Assembly (NCBI RefSeq): GCF_003362805.1
Contig: NZ_QNQT01000011.1
Span: 21,025 to 85,024 of the forward strand
Source: Neobacillus piezotolerans
GTDB taxonomy: Bacteria > Bacillota > Bacilli > Bacillales > Cytobacillaceae
Direction: 5' to 3'
Length of the DNA: 64,000 nucleotides
Shown: positions 9,256 through 18,911 of the stretch, in pieces
Position numbering within the stretch: the stretch's first letter is position 1
Layout of the letters: each line of letters begins with the position of its first letter
Notes under the pieces: model-generated
Database searches by the model: none
What the model saw: only the letters and a program-made list of their open reading frames with translations
Told to the model about the DNA's origin: nothing
Position numbers and translations under genes: made by a program

Positions 9256-10053
9256 TCACACCTCCCGGACGATTGAAACAAATTCGCCCGCCAGATCCCG
9301 GAATTCATCAAAGCCCGTAAGCTGGTTGAAAATCTGTTCCAGGGAACCCTCCGCGCTTTGTTCCTTCAATTGTTCAAAACTTCCATCCGCGACAATTTTT
9401 CCGCCGTTAAGCAAAATGATTCTGCTGCTGATTTTTTCGACAACGTCCATGATATGGGAGGAATAGAAAATTGTTTTTCCGCTTGCCGCAAGCTGGGAGA
9501 GGATCTCCTTGAAAATCATAACTGAATTCGCATCCAGCCCGCTCAGCGGCTCGTCAAGGAACAGCAGTTCAGGATCATGCAGAAGGCTTGAAATAATCAT
9601 CACCTTTTGCTTCATCCCTTTTGAAAAAGACGAAATCCGGCTATAGAACACGTTATCTAGGCCAAACGCGCGCATCAGCTTTTTGGCCTTAATTTCCGCT
9701 TTTTCAGGGTCCATCCCGTACAGTTCACCCGTAAAGGTCAAGTACTCGATTGCCGTCAGGTTGTCATAAAGCTCGGCAATTTCGGGGACATAGCCTATTT
9801 TTCTTTTATACTCATAATCTCCGGATTTAAGCGTTTGCCCGAAAATCTGTATTTCTCCCTGATAGTTTTCCTCCAGGCCGAGGAGCAGCTTGATCGTTGT
9901 ACTTTTTCCTGCTCCGTTCGGCCCGATATATCCGATGATTTGCCCTCGGGTAACAGTAAGGTCGATTCCCTGCAGCACTGGTTTCGCGCCGTAATTCTTC
10001 CGCAAATCTCTCAGTGCCAGGACCACTTCTTCATTATGTAAAATAAAGACCAC
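9256..10053 (-). CDS. ABC transporter ATP-binding protein
   Basis: This 265-residue nucleotide-binding subunit has Walker A GPNGAGKSTT, a signature region SSFSKGMKQKVM, Walker B LLFLDEPLSGLD and the switch histidine in YSSHIMD. These mark it as the energising subunit for the permease encoded next to it. The start is uncertain: GTG at 10053 is the first in frame, with a second GTG nine codons later, and neither has a strong RBS. The ABC core begins at about residue 12. The pair forms its own unit between recQ and the YheC/D-type gene. Confidence 0.88.
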   Translation of the reverse strand: MVFILHNEEVVLALRDLRKNYGAKPVLQGIDLTVTRGQIIGYIGPNGAGKSTTIKLLLGLEENYQGEIQIFGQTLKSGDYEYKRKIGYVPEIAELYDNLTAIEYLTFTGELYGMDPEKAEIKAKKLMRAFGLDNVFYSRISSFSKGMKQKVMIISSLLHDPELLFLDEPLSGLDANSVMIFKEILSQLAASGKTIFYSSHIMDVVEKISSRIILLNGGKIVADGSFEQLKEQSAEGSLEQIFNQLTGFDEFRDLAGEFVSIVREV

Positions 10054-10134
10054 CCATTTCTGTTAATCTAGGAATAGTTTAACATACGGAATAGTTATTT
10101 TTGGAAAAAATACTATGGAAATGGAAAGCCGCAC

Positions 10135-12273
10135 CTAAGAGAGTGTGCGGCGCTTTTCCATTATTAAAAACGCTTTGATCATGAAATAGGTTACCTCATC
10201 AGGCAATAGTTCCTTGATAGGCTTCAATCGCTCCCGCCCTGCTTCGGTGACCGCGTTTTCGAGCAGCGGCAAAAACTCTTCTGGAATCAATTTCTCAAAA
10301 TGAACCGGCATTCCCTGCTGGTGGCAGGTTAATAGATGGTTCTCGACCGTGCTGGCGGCAAGCCCCCGGCTGGCGGCGATTGCTCCAACCGACTGCCCTT
10401 CAAGGTGAAGTCGGTGCGTTTCAAGATGGGAGTCACTCGTCGGCTTTGCAGCAGGGCGTTTTTTCGCTGGCCTCGCTTCTTCTGCAAAAACAGGCTCACG
10501 GTCTGGATTGTCTGCAAGAAATTTTTGTATCGCCGAAATGAACGGTTCGCCGTACTTTTCAAGTTTATTCGCTCCTACCCCGTTTACTTCAAGGAAATCC
10601 TCATCCGATTGGGGCAGCTTCAGGCACATATCCTTCAGCGAAGCATCCGAGAATACGACGAATGGCGGGACATTCGCTGCGTCGGCCAACTGTTTCCTTA
10701 TAGCCCTTAGTTCCTCAAACAACGGGTCTTCTACCGAAATTTCCACGGATCGGACCGCTGCCTTCCGTGAAATTTGCAGCCTTCCCTGTAAAACTTCCTT
10801 CCCCTTGGGCGAAACATAAATGGTCGGGTAGGTTCCATGTTCCACCCCGATAAAGTCCTCGGAAATTAAGAATTCGATAAAGCTTGCCGCATCTTTCGCG
10901 GACCAAGTTTCCATAATTCCGTACGTAGAAAGTTTATCAAAGCCAAACTCGGCAATCTTTTTGTTTTGCGATCCTGTCAAAACCTGGGCGGTGAGCGCCT
11001 TGCCGAACCGCTGCCCCATCCGGATGATGCAGGAGAGGGCCATTTGCGCTTCTTTAGTAACATCCTCGCTTTCCCTTGAATCGGTGCAATTGCCGCAGCG
11101 TCCGCACGGTTCTGTTTCCGTTTCCCCGAAATAGCGGAGAATGTATTCCTGGAGGCAGCTTTCGGTGTGGCAATAGTCCGCCATGCCCTGAAGCTTTTCC
11201 AACTCCGAAGCGGACCGGTCCCGCTCGACCGATTGTTCGATCAGGAAACGCTGGACCTGGATATCCTGCGGCGAATAAAGGACGATGCACGAGCTCGGAA
11301 GTCCGTCCCGGCCGGCGCGTCCCGCTTCCTGGTAATAGCTCTCCATGTTCCGGGGAAGCTGATAATGAATGACATAGCGGATGTTACTTTTATCGATGCC
11401 CATCCCGAATGCGGATGTGGCCACCATAACGGAGGCTTCATCGCGGAGGAAACGCTCCTGCTCGCCAAACCTGTCCGTATCGCTCATTCCGGCATGGTAT
11501 CGGGAGACCGATATGCCGCCCCTTTTCAGGCTTTCATAAAGCTGGTCGACTGTCTTCCGGGTCGCGGCATAAATAATACCCGTTTCTTTTTCATTCTGCT
11601 GTAAAAAGCGTTTCAGAAACTTGCCGCGGTCCTGGCCTTTTATCACGGAAAACGAAAGGTTCTCCCGTTCAAAGCCCGTGATGATCTCATTCCCGATTTC
11701 AATGCCTAGCGAGGCGCAAATATCGTCCCGGACAATCGGAGTCGCGGTCGCCGTCAGCGCAAGCTTCACCGGCCGATTGCGAAGACCCTGCGCCATTTTT
11801 GCAATATGGCGGTAGCTTGGGCGGAAATCGTGGCCCCACTGGGAAATACAATGCGCTTCATCGACGGCGATAAGCGGGATGTCCATTTTTCCAAGCTGCT
11901 CGATAAAATAAGGAGATTCCAGCCGCTCGGGGGCGATATACAATAGCTTGTACCTTCCCGCGAGTGCGTCCTCCATCCGTTCAGCCGCCTCCTGGCTTGA
12001 AAGGGAGCTGTTGATGTAGGCCGCATCAATCCCAAGCTGGACAAGGGCGTCGACCTGGTCCTTCATCAGTGAGATAAGCGGGGAAATGACTACGGTCGTA
12101 CCTTCAAGCATTAGCGCTGGTATTTGGTAACAAACCGATTTACCGCCTCCGGTCGGCATGACGCAAAGAGTGTTTCTGCCTTCCAGCACTGTAGCAATGG
12201 CCCGCTCCTGTCCTTCCCTGAATGCCGAATAGCCAAAATACGTTTTTAATAATTCGTTCGCTTTTTGGAGCAA
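10135..12273 (-). CDS. recQ: ATP-dependent DNA helicase RecQ
   Basis: I place the start at TTG 12273 (AAGGG upstream), giving 712 residues; a longer frame would run through a TATAAT box at 12322-12327 that is probably its promoter. The order is helicase domain 1 (Walker A PTGGGKSVCY, DEAH in VDEAHCISQWGHDFRP), helicase domain 2 (ATSAFGMGIDKSNIRYVIH, QEAGRAGRDG), the RQC zinc site (CGRCGNC with an upstream Cys), a winged helix, the HRDC domain and a C-terminal helix-turn-helix extension. RecQ unwinds forked and recombination intermediates from 3' to 5'. The length fits long Bacillus RecQ proteins with the extra C-terminal domain. Confidence 0.93.
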   Translation of the reverse strand: MLQKANELLKTYFGYSAFREGQERAIATVLEGRNTLCVMPTGGGKSVCYQIPALMLEGTTVVISPLISLMKDQVDALVQLGIDAAYINSSLSSQEAAERMEDALAGRYKLLYIAPERLESPYFIEQLGKMDIPLIAVDEAHCISQWGHDFRPSYRHIAKMAQGLRNRPVKLALTATATPIVRDDICASLGIEIGNEIITGFERENLSFSVIKGQDRGKFLKRFLQQNEKETGIIYAATRKTVDQLYESLKRGGISVSRYHAGMSDTDRFGEQERFLRDEASVMVATSAFGMGIDKSNIRYVIHYQLPRNMESYYQEAGRAGRDGLPSSCIVLYSPQDIQVQRFLIEQSVERDRSASELEKLQGMADYCHTESCLQEYILRYFGETETEPCGRCGNCTDSRESEDVTKEAQMALSCIIRMGQRFGKALTAQVLTGSQNKKIAEFGFDKLSTYGIMETWSAKDAASFIEFLISEDFIGVEHGTYPTIYVSPKGKEVLQGRLQISRKAAVRSVEISVEDPLFEELRAIRKQLADAANVPPFVVFSDASLKDMCLKLPQSDEDFLEVNGVGANKLEKYGEPFISAIQKFLADNPDREPVFAEEARPAKKRPAAKPTSDSHLETHRLHLEGQSVGAIAASRGLAASTVENHLLTCHQQGMPVHFEKLIPEEFLPLLENAVTEAGRERLKPIKELLPDEVTYFMIKAFLIMEKRRTLS

Positions 12274-12414
12274 AGCAGGACCCTTCTTTCTTGGTCGCAA
12301 AAATACTACGATTTTACCTTCATTATACCGGAAAAACACAAGGTTTTCCCGGTTCGCGTGTATAATTTAGTTGCATAGAATAGAAAAAATGCTGTATCGA
12401 AGGAGTTAGTTTCC

Positions 12415-12708
12415 ATGTTCAAAAATAAGCGGGCGCTACCGCTGTTCCTGCTGGCCTGCGTGATGCATGCCGGAACGTTTTTTTACTTTTTTGCGAGGAT
12501 GATTTCAGACGCTCTCGATGGTTCACACAGGGAATCGATCCTTGATTGGATTCCGCTTGCGGTATTTCTAGCAAGTTTCGGTTTACAGGCTCTTCCGCCA
12601 TTGCGTTCAGGCTGGAAAGCCGCCCCGGTGAAAATGCTTCTTATGATGGTTTCCCTTTCGGCGGTCCTTGTATGGATTTTCGCGTTTTTAAACCGGCTGT
12701 TGGGTTAA
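12415..12708 (+). CDS. Small three-helix membrane protein, function unknown
   Basis: This 97-residue protein starts at an ATG with AGGAG upstream (AAGGAGTTAGTTTCC) and has three hydrophobic segments at about residues 8-30, 44-60 and 70-93. A TATAAT box at 12361-12366 lies about 50 bases upstream. It resembles small YtpI-like membrane proteins in size and topology, but I do not recognise it firmly. It is divergent from recQ and followed by an ordinary intergenic region before yheE. Confidence 0.7.
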   Translation: MFKNKRALPLFLLACVMHAGTFFYFFARMISDALDGSHRESILDWIPLAVFLASFGLQALPPLRSGWKAAPVKMLLMMVSLSAVLVWIFAFLNRLLG

Positions 12709-12842
12709 GCTGGGGTTTAGTTCATTGATTCAGGCGGTTTAAAGGGCGGCTCATTTCAAAGCTTACCTTTATCGGGGCCGCTCGCTTCTTTCCCCTCGCC
12801 CCTTATGTTGCAGTAAGGTACAATTGGGTTGGGGGGATTGCA

Positions 12843-13055
12843 TTGCTGACACATTTTCAATTCAAACCGTTATACAAAAACACGGATATTCCCGGCTGGG
12901 AGATTTCATTCTTTTACAAAAAGCTGAAGCGGACCGGACGCTACCTGCAGAACGGAAAAATCGAATGGGGACTGAATGCTCCGGACACAGACGAACAGAC
13001 TGGTTTGGAAAAGCAGATTCATGAGCTAATGCTGTTCCATGTATACGACCGTTAA
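12843..13055 (+). CDS. yheE: YheE-family protein (DUF5342)
   Basis: This 70-residue protein starts at TTG with GGGGGG upstream. The sequence (THFQFKPLYKN near the start, GLEKQIHELMLFHVYD at the end) fits the small Bacillus YheE family, whose function is not known. In B. subtilis yheE lies beside yheD, so its position here supports the assignment. It has no membrane helix and no cysteines. An inverted repeat ATGCCGGACCCCTCCGGCAT lies just after the stop, without a clear T-run. Confidence 0.75.
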   Translation: MLTHFQFKPLYKNTDIPGWEISFFYKKLKRTGRYLQNGKIEWGLNAPDTDEQTGLEKQIHELMLFHVYDR

Positions 13056-13141
13056 TGCCGGACCCCTCCGGCATTAACGCATTCTAATGGTTCATTGGTA
13101 TAATTTAATTAGACGATTTTTTTTAAAATAGGAGAACCCTT

Positions 13142-14050
13142 ATGTTCGAAAAATTGCTGGCGTTATACCCGGGCGCATTAATCACGGAACGCCCACCCGT
13201 ACCGGGACAGGTAAAATCACATATTTTCCACGATGGGTCCGAACAAAATTGGATTTCCATTCCTGTGGAATCAATCACCCAAAGGGAAGTTGACCTTCTG
13301 GGGGCGATTTATGTCAAGGCAGAGGCGCCATCTGAAAATCTTCCTCCCCTTTTGCAGCAATGGAAGGAATATCTTTTTGAAGGCGGCGAGCTGCCTTTAG
13401 GCTCTGATGGGGAACCTGTCCGGCTCATCCAATTTGATTTCCAAAGCGATAACCATGACCGCGACGAGCTGGAAACGGCAATTAGTGGGTTTTTCCCTGA
13501 AGAAATCCTGATCCTTTGGCAAGGTCCGCAAAGGGCTTTTGCTGTGGACCGCGGTGAATTTTCAGTTGACGAACGGGACCTTGCTTCAATGGCCGGAGCG
13601 TTCGAAAGCGATTTTTACATAAAAACGAGGATTTATATCGGAAGGCGGCTACCTGTTTCCGATGCGCTGCCTGGCCAGTTCAGGGAGGAGATGAATTATT
13701 TTGAATTTGCGAAAAGGAACATTTCCCCGGATAGCTATTACACTTTTGAAAAGGTTTTCCCTTCCTATGTCGCGTCACTGCTGCCCGGGCCGCTTGCCGA
13801 AGCGCTGAACGCTGTTTTCACGGACGCGTTCAGAAGTGACGATGAGATGTTCACAACGGTAAAAGGATTTCTTGAAAACGGATCAAATGCGAGCCTTGCA
13901 GCAAAAAAACTGTACATCCACCGCAATACGCTCCAGTACCGTGTCGATAAGTTTACAGATAAGACAGGAGTAAGCCTGAAAGATTTCCATTCCGCCTTCA
14001 CCGTTTACCTCGCCTGTCTTTTATACGAACGGGACCGGGGAAGAAGTTAG
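13142..14050 (+). CDS. yxkF: YxkF-like regulator with PucR/CdaR-type C-terminal HTH
   Basis: This 302-residue protein starts at an ATG with AGGAGAACCCTT before it. A TATAAT-like box lies at 13099-13104. The C-terminal 60 residues match the PucR/CdaR helix-turn-helix (SLAAKKLYIHRNTLQYRVDK, then DFHSAFTVYLACLL). The N-terminal part is a divergent sensor region without a known ligand. In B. subtilis the yxkF gene lies directly upstream of msmX, the ATPase shared by several sugar ABC importers, and the same order is found here. A link to msmX expression is therefore likely but unproven; a terminator separates the two genes. Confidence 0.78.
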   Translation: MFEKLLALYPGALITERPPVPGQVKSHIFHDGSEQNWISIPVESITQREVDLLGAIYVKAEAPSENLPPLLQQWKEYLFEGGELPLGSDGEPVRLIQFDFQSDNHDRDELETAISGFFPEEILILWQGPQRAFAVDRGEFSVDERDLASMAGAFESDFYIKTRIYIGRRLPVSDALPGQFREEMNYFEFAKRNISPDSYYTFEKVFPSYVASLLPGPLAEALNAVFTDAFRSDDEMFTTVKGFLENGSNASLAAKKLYIHRNTLQYRVDKFTDKTGVSLKDFHSAFTVYLACLLYERDRGRS

Positions 14051-14051
14051 C

Positions 14052-14078
14052 ACCGCCAACATGTTTGGCGGTTTTTTT
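14052..14078 (+). terminator. Terminator after the yxkF-like gene
   Basis: CCGCCAA and TTGGCGG form the stem, followed by seven Ts. Confidence 0.85.
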
Positions 14079-14298
14079 GTGTTCGATGATACGGACCTTC
14101 ACACAAAGTTTTTTAAAGAAGGCAACAGAATAGGTCCTACTTAATTACGTTTATTTTACGAACGGCCGGATTTAACCCACCCCATGCACATTGCCCAAAA
14201 TTGGCGGCCTTATTTTTGTGCAGCCTGTCCATATGGATTTTTCCGCTAATCACGTACACTTAGAGTAGAAGATTTCTTTAAATGGGAGGATTCAAAAC

Positions 14299-15411
14299 AT
14301 GGCAGAATTGATTCTCGATCACATTTATAAAGTGTACGACAACAAAGTAACTGCAGTTGAAGATTTCAACCTTCATATCAAGGATAAGGAATTCATCGTG
14401 TTCGTCGGCCCTTCCGGCTGCGGAAAGTCCACAACGCTCAGGATGATTGCCGGCCTTGAGGAAATTTCCAAAGGGGATTTCTATATCGACGGCAAGCGGG
14501 TTAACGATGTTGCCCCGAAAGACCGCGATATCGCGATGGTTTTCCAAAACTACGCGCTTTACCCGCACATGACTGTGTATGATAATATGGCATTCGGCTT
14601 GAAACTCCGAAAGATTCCGAAGGCTGAAATTGATAAAAAGGTTAAAGAGGCCGCAAAAATCCTCGGCCTTGAAACCTATCTGAACCGTAAACCGAAAGCT
14701 CTTTCCGGCGGTCAGCGCCAGCGTGTCGCCCTTGGCCGCGCGATTGTCCGTGACGCGAAAGTGTTCCTGATGGACGAGCCGCTTTCCAACCTTGATGCGA
14801 AGCTGCGCGTCCAGATGCGCGCGGAAATCGCCAAGCTTCACCGCCGCCTTGACACGACGACAATTTACGTAACACACGACCAGACAGAAGCGATGACAAT
14901 GGCAACCCGCCTTGTTGTTATGAAGGACGGCGTCATCCAGCAGGTTGGCTCCCCTAAAGAGGTATACGAAAAGCCAGCGAACGTGTTTGTCGGCGGCTTT
15001 ATCGGATCGCCGGCGATGAACTTCTTCCGCGGAACGCTTGAAGATGGCAAATTTGTAATCGGCGATGTGAAAATTGCCGTTCCGGAAGGCAAGATGAAAT
15101 ACCTACGTGAGCAAGGTTTCGTCGGCAAGCCAGTCGTACTTGGCGTCCGCCCTGAGGATATCCATGATGAGCCTGTGTTCATCGACGCTTCCGAAGGTTC
15201 AAAAATTACCGCTACCGTTGATGTTTCCGAACTGACAGGTGCGGAGACAATGATTTACTCAAGCCTGGGTGGGCAGGATTTCGTGGCAAGGGTTGATTCC
15301 CGCTCCGATATCCATCCGAACGATAAGCTTGACCTGGCATTCGACATGAATAAAGTCCACTTCTTTGATGTTGAAACAGAGCAGCGCATCCGCCCTGCAG
15401 GCGAACAATAA
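14299..15411 (+). CDS. msmX: MsmX/UgpC-type multi-sugar ABC importer ATPase
   Basis: This 370-residue ATPase has Walker [11 protein letters not shown], the Q-loop in [12 protein letters not shown], the signature [14 protein letters not shown], Walker [13 protein letters not shown] and the switch histidine in YVTHDQ. Residues from about 240 on form the MalK/UgpC-type OB-fold regulatory domain (GVRPEDIHD). B. subtilis MsmX energises several oligosaccharide importers from a separate locus, and here too no permease or binding protein is near, which favours a shared ATPase. RBS GGGAGG precedes the ATG. It is followed by its own terminator, so it is probably monocistronic. Confidence 0.92.
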   Translation: MAELILDHIYKVYDNKVTAVEDFNLHIKDKEFIVFVGPSGCGKSTTLRMIAGLEEISKGDFYIDGKRVNDVAPKDRDIAMVFQNYALYPHMTVYDNMAFGLKLRKIPKAEIDKKVKEAAKILGLETYLNRKPKALSGGQRQRVALGRAIVRDAKVFLMDEPLSNLDAKLRVQMRAEIAKLHRRLDTTTIYVTHDQTEAMTMATRLVVMKDGVIQQVGSPKEVYEKPANVFVGGFIGSPAMNFFRGTLEDGKFVIGDVKIAVPEGKMKYLREQGFVGKPVVLGVRPEDIHDEPVFIDASEGSKITATVDVSELTGAETMIYSSLGGQDFVARVDSRSDIHPNDKLDLAFDMNKVHFFDVETEQRIRPAGEQ

Positions 15412-15420
15412 GAGCAATGC

Positions 15421-15466
15421 AAGAGAGCACCGTCCCCGTTGAAGTGGGATGGCGCTCTCTTTTTGT
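15421..15466 (+). terminator. Terminator after msmX
   Basis: AAGAGAGC pairs with GCTCTCTT, with an imperfect inner stem and a following T-run. Confidence 0.8.
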
Positions 15467-15602
15467 TTTTGCTATTCTTTCTTTTGGCTAAATGGTTTCT
15501 TTACGTGTATACAAAAATCAAGGCAGTTTGCCAATCTTCTGGCTTCTTTAGGAGGGAGTTCATTTTATAGCTTTGTGGTTTTTCCTATGCGTGAAACATC
15601 CC

Positions 15603-15720
15603 TGTGAAACAAGAAAATTCGGGGAGTGACAGGCACTGTTCGCTTTTCCTACAGCATATTCGCTGTAAAACACTCCGTGAAACAAGAAAATTCGAGAAGT
15701 GACAGGCACTGTTCGCTTTT
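15603..15720. repeat. Two copies of a GTGACAGGCACTG intergenic repeat
   Basis: Two near-identical units of about 45 bases (15603-15647 and 15676-15720) read GTGAAACAAGAAAATTCG, a short variable step, then AGTGACAGGCACTGTTCGC and a T-run. Each is preceded by an extra GTGAAACA- or GTAAAACA-like half unit. A third copy lies at 16144-16190. The 265-base msmX-to-zinc-ribbon gap shows no gene. Similar GACAGGCAC repeats are scattered in many Bacillaceae genomes, by memory. Confidence 0.75.
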
Positions 15721-15732
15721 TGAGTAACCCTT

Positions 15733-15975
15733 CTATTCTCCTATCAGAATCACGCTATCGGTTCCGCAGGCGGGGCAGCGGTAGAGGTGAGGGCATTGGC
15801 GGTTTTTGTAATCGTCCGGTATGCCGTCCTCGAGTTTCATTTGGTCGATAGGCATGTAGGGGCTATAGTCGTCGAAGTAGTCCATGTAGCGCCCCTTTTC
15901 TTCCATTAAGTTCGTGCAGTTTTCGCAGTTGACATCCACTTTTTTGAGTCCGTTGCAGACCGGGCAGACTCCCAT
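15733..15975 (-). CDS. Small double zinc-ribbon protein, function unknown
   Basis: The ATG at 15975 has GGGAGGGG upstream, giving 80 residues. Two cysteine sets are visible: CPVC and CENC near the start and CPHLYRCPAC near the end, suggesting two zinc knuckles that could bind metal together. The middle is acidic and tyrosine-rich (MDYFDDYSPYM). Similar short proteins are common in Bacillaceae with no known role. Repeat elements flank it on both sides, so it stands alone. Confidence 0.75.
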   Translation of the reverse strand: MGVCPVCNGLKKVDVNCENCTNLMEEKGRYMDYFDDYSPYMPIDQMKLEDGIPDDYKNRQCPHLYRCPACGTDSVILIGE

Positions 15976-16143
15976 GGGCAATCCCCTCCCTTTTTGTTTA
16001 GTTTTTGCGCCACTGTTGTTTCTATGCAAAATTTCCCTGCTTGGGCTGGAATAACGGCGCGACGATTGTCCAAACTAGATAGTGCGGTAGGATACCAGCC
16101 CGAAGAATGGAACGTTTTCGTCTTTGGCACCGTGAAACACTCC

Positions 16144-16190
16144 CGTGAAACAAGATTTTTCGGGGAGTGACAGGCACTGTTCGCATTTTT
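16144..16190. repeat. Third copy of the GTGACAGGCACTG repeat
   Basis: CGTGAAACAAGATTTTTCGG followed by GGAGTGACAGGCACTGTTCGC repeats the units at 15603 and 15676. The rest of the region from 15976 to 16373 holds no gene that I can support. Confidence 0.7.
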
Positions 16191-16373
16191 ACCGGTGGGT
16201 TTCAGTGCCGGGCTACTTCGTTTGTTCCGGCGAGCCGGTGCGATTCCGGCCAGCCCAGCCAAAGCAGGATGCCTCCTCATGCCGAGGGGGCATTTTGCAT
16301 TCAAAGCCTGAAGTGACTCAACTGGATTGATTTTTGTGAACTTCTAGCAGCCAATAATTCCTTTAACCCAAGC

Positions 16374-17750
16374 CTATACCATATTCTCCGGACGTACCCA
16401 TTCGTCGAATTCCTTTTCGGTCAGGTAGCCAGTTTTGATGGCCGCCTCTTTCAGGCTTAGGTTTTCGTTGAAGGCTAGTTTGGCGATCTGCGCGGATTTT
16501 TCGTAGCCGATGTGCGGATTGAGCGCAGTGACGAGCATGAGCGAGCGTTCCATTTGCGACTGGATGGCTGTTTCATTCGCGGTGATACCCATTGCGCAAT
16601 TTTTATTGAATGAATCCATTCCATCGGCGAGGAGCCTAACGGATTGGAGGAAGTTATAAATGATGACCGGCTTGAATACATTCAACTCGAAATTACCTTG
16701 GCTGGCGGCAAAGCTGATCGTTGCGTCGTTCCCGAATACCTGGCAGACCGCCATTGTCAGCGCCTCGCTTTGAGTCGGATTTACCTTTCCGGGCATGATG
16801 GAGCTTCCCGGTTCATTTGCCGGGATTGAGATTTCACCGATACCGCTTCGAGGGCCGCTCGCAAGCCATCTGATATCGTTGGCGATTTTCATCAAATCCG
16901 CTGCCAGACCCTTCATCGCGCCATGTACGTATACGAGTTCATCATGGCTTGTCAGCGCATGGAATTTGTTCGCGGATGAACGGAAAGGATGACCAGTTAC
17001 TCCTGAAATGACCTCGGCGACCTGATCGCCAAATTCCGGTGCCGCATTGATGCCTGTCCCGACCGCAGTTCCGCCGATCGCCAAATCAAGCAGGCTCTTG
17101 CTCGCTTCCTTGATCATAGCCGCGCTTTTTTCGAGCATTGTTCGCCAGCCGCTTATTTCCTGTCCCAATGTTAGCGGGGTTGCATCCTGGAGATGGGTGC
17201 GGCCGATTTTAATCAGGCTCTCGTAATCCTTTTCCTTTTGGCGGAAGGTTTCTGAAAGCCTTTCAATTGCCGGAAGCAGCGACGAAACAACCTTTCCGTA
17301 TGCCGCGATGTGCATCGCTGTCGGGAAGGTATCGTTCGAACTTTGTGACATGTTCACATCGTCATTTGGGTGGATTCTGATTTCGCTGCCTTCACTCTCT
17401 AGCAGAGCGTTTGCCCTGTTCGCAATGACCTCATTAACGTTCATGTTCGTCTGGGTGCCGCTGCCTGTCTGCCAAACCGCAAGCGGGAAATGGCTGTCGT
17501 ATTTCCCTTCCAGGATTTCAGCGCTTACATGGAGGATGGCATCCTTCTTTTCGTCGGAGAGTCTACCCGCCGCGTTGTTCACGACTGCAGCTGCAAGCTT
17601 GACCGTTGCAAGGCTGTAAATAAGGTCGAGCGGCATTTTTTCCGTACTGATTTTGAAATTCTCCAGGCTTCTTTGAGTTTGGGCGCCCCAATGCTTATCA
17701 ACCGGGACCTGCACTTCTCCGAGCGTGTCTTTTTCGATACGATAATCCAT
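16374..17750 (-). CDS. fumC: Class II fumarate hydratase
   Basis: This 458-residue protein is full length for class II fumarase. The family signature [11 protein letters not shown] is intact and carries the flexible-loop catalytic serine; the [14 protein letters not shown] and [10 protein letters not shown] motifs that build the shared active site are also present. It converts fumarate to malate in the TCA cycle in the cytosol, without an iron-sulfur cluster. The ATG is preceded by GGGAGGAGAAAA. It is a single gene, with a long upstream intergenic region on the minus-strand side. Confidence 0.95.
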   Translation of the reverse strand: MDYRIEKDTLGEVQVPVDKHWGAQTQRSLENFKISTEKMPLDLIYSLATVKLAAAVVNNAAGRLSDEKKDAILHVSAEILEGKYDSHFPLAVWQTGSGTQTNMNVNEVIANRANALLESEGSEIRIHPNDDVNMSQSSNDTFPTAMHIAAYGKVVSSLLPAIERLSETFRQKEKDYESLIKIGRTHLQDATPLTLGQEISGWRTMLEKSAAMIKEASKSLLDLAIGGTAVGTGINAAPEFGDQVAEVISGVTGHPFRSSANKFHALTSHDELVYVHGAMKGLAADLMKIANDIRWLASGPRSGIGEISIPANEPGSSIMPGKVNPTQSEALTMAVCQVFGNDATISFAASQGNFELNVFKPVIIYNFLQSVRLLADGMDSFNKNCAMGITANETAIQSQMERSLMLVTALNPHIGYEKSAQIAKLAFNENLSLKEAAIKTGYLTEKEFDEWVRPENMV

Positions 17751-17943
17751 TTTTCTCCTCCCACTTCTCGCCGCGCTATATGCGGGCTTTTTTGAGCATG
17801 GCTCTTACAAATTGTCCAAATGCGTTTTCATTACCTTATTCCATTTTCCCCGTTTTTCTTTTAAAAAGCCAAATAAGGGGTTTTCTTTTTATAAAAAGAA
17901 ACATTCAGCGGGATTTCGGGTATACATAAGGCAAATGGTAAAA

Positions 17944-18090
17944 TAAAGTGAACCTTCCATCAGCGGTGGTTTTTCGCTGATGGTTAGGTGAACCAATCGG
18001 ACCTTTACGGGCAGTTGACCCCCCACTTATCCTTTTGTATTCCTCTGAACCTTGAAGTGGGGGTCTTACTGCCCGTTAAGAGTGGGATAA
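17944..18090 (+). repeat. Structured dispersed repeat, full-length copy
   Basis: The block starts AAAGTGAACCTTCC, forms a hairpin from CATCAGCGG and its partner CGCTGATGG, then a large nested hairpin: ACGGGCAG with CTGCCCGT and GACCCCCCACTT with GAAGTGGGGGTC. It ends TTAAGAGTGGGATAA. A shorter copy without the nested hairpin lies on the minus strand at 30950-31022. It occupies most of the fumC-sigma factor gap (17751-18172), where no gene is seen. Confidence 0.7.
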
Positions 18091-18172
18091 ATAAAATAAC
18101 TTTCCTTGCCCGTATCTTTTTGAAAGCTTCCCCCGTTATAGAGGGCAGAGAGGCAAAAAGGAGTGACGTTGA

Positions 18173-18859
18173 ATGGTTGCCAGCAAGAACACGCCAGCGG
18201 AGGAGAAAATCATTGCGGAGAATGAAGAAGAGCAGCTTAAAGGGCTGTGCGACTCCCTGCAGAAGTATTGCCGTTTTCTAGCCAGGAATAAATGGGAAGC
18301 AGATGATCTTTTTCAGACTGCGGTCATGAAAGGAATCGAGCATTACCCTCCTAGCCGGCTTTCCGCTCCCCTTTTGAAAAAAATCGCCTACCATCACTGG
18401 ATTGACCTTGCCAGAAAGGGTCGGAATGAGATTGTCGGGGTTCCCGCAGAAACACCTGAAAAGGAGCACGAGCCCAATAAAAGGCTGGACGCCGTGAATC
18501 TCCTGCTTGAAAAGCTGACTCCTAAGCAAGCGGTCATGTTCCTTTTGAAAGAAGGCTTCCGCTATCAGGCCAGCGAAATCGCGGAATTGCTCGATACGAC
18601 GGAAATGGCGGTAAAGGCCATTCTCCACCGGGCAAAAAACCGATTGGAAAAGGAACGGCATCTCCACGCCGTCGCCCCCCTGCAGCCCGATGAAGACAGG
18701 GAACTGATGGAGGAGTTATTTTCGGAAGCGCTCAATAAGGGCGATCCGGCTGTTTTGCTAAAGAATCTCCATAAAATCGCTTCGCTGGCGGAAGTCCGGA
18801 AACTGGCACCCCAAAAGCACTCCCGCTCATCTCTCGAATTTTACTGCGTGGCTGCGTAA
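18173..18859 (+). CDS. ECF-like RNA polymerase sigma factor with C-terminal extension
   Basis: This 228-residue protein has a sigma-70 region 2 (residues about 25-85; the segment [16 protein letters not shown] resembles the region 2.2 to 2.4 helix) and a region 4 helix-turn-helix (about 110-160; [25 protein letters not shown] and [14 protein letters not shown]). About 65 residues follow region 4, which is longer than a minimal ECF sigma factor. No anti-sigma gene is adjacent. Instead a clpP paralogue starts 52 bases downstream, so the two are probably one operon. The ATG has AAAGGAG upstream. Target promoters are unknown. Confidence 0.8.
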   Translation: MVASKNTPAEEKIIAENEEEQLKGLCDSLQKYCRFLARNKWEADDLFQTAVMKGIEHYPPSRLSAPLLKKIAYHHWIDLARKGRNEIVGVPAETPEKEHEPNKRLDAVNLLLEKLTPKQAVMFLLKEGFRYQASEIAELLDTTEMAVKAILHRAKNRLEKERHLHAVAPLQPDEDRELMEELFSEALNKGDPAVLLKNLHKIASLAEVRKLAPQKHSRSSLEFYCVAA

Positions 18860-18911
18860 ACCCTTTAGCAAGTGGGTTCCGGTTGCAGCGCGCAATGAGG
18901 GAGGATTTCAT

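Noticed and set aside
12274..12339. Longer RecQ N-terminus
   Set aside because: The extension runs through a TATAAT box and lacks an RBS, whereas TTG 12273 has one and begins at the conserved family start.
12843..13055. sspB-type small acid-soluble protein
   Set aside because: In B. subtilis sspB lies nearby, but the sequence lacks the SASP GPR cleavage motif and the conserved Gln/Ala-rich pattern.
16190..16330. tRNA or small RNA in the GC-rich stretch before fumC
   Set aside because: The arms do not form a cloverleaf and no T-arm consensus (GGTTCGAATCC) is present.
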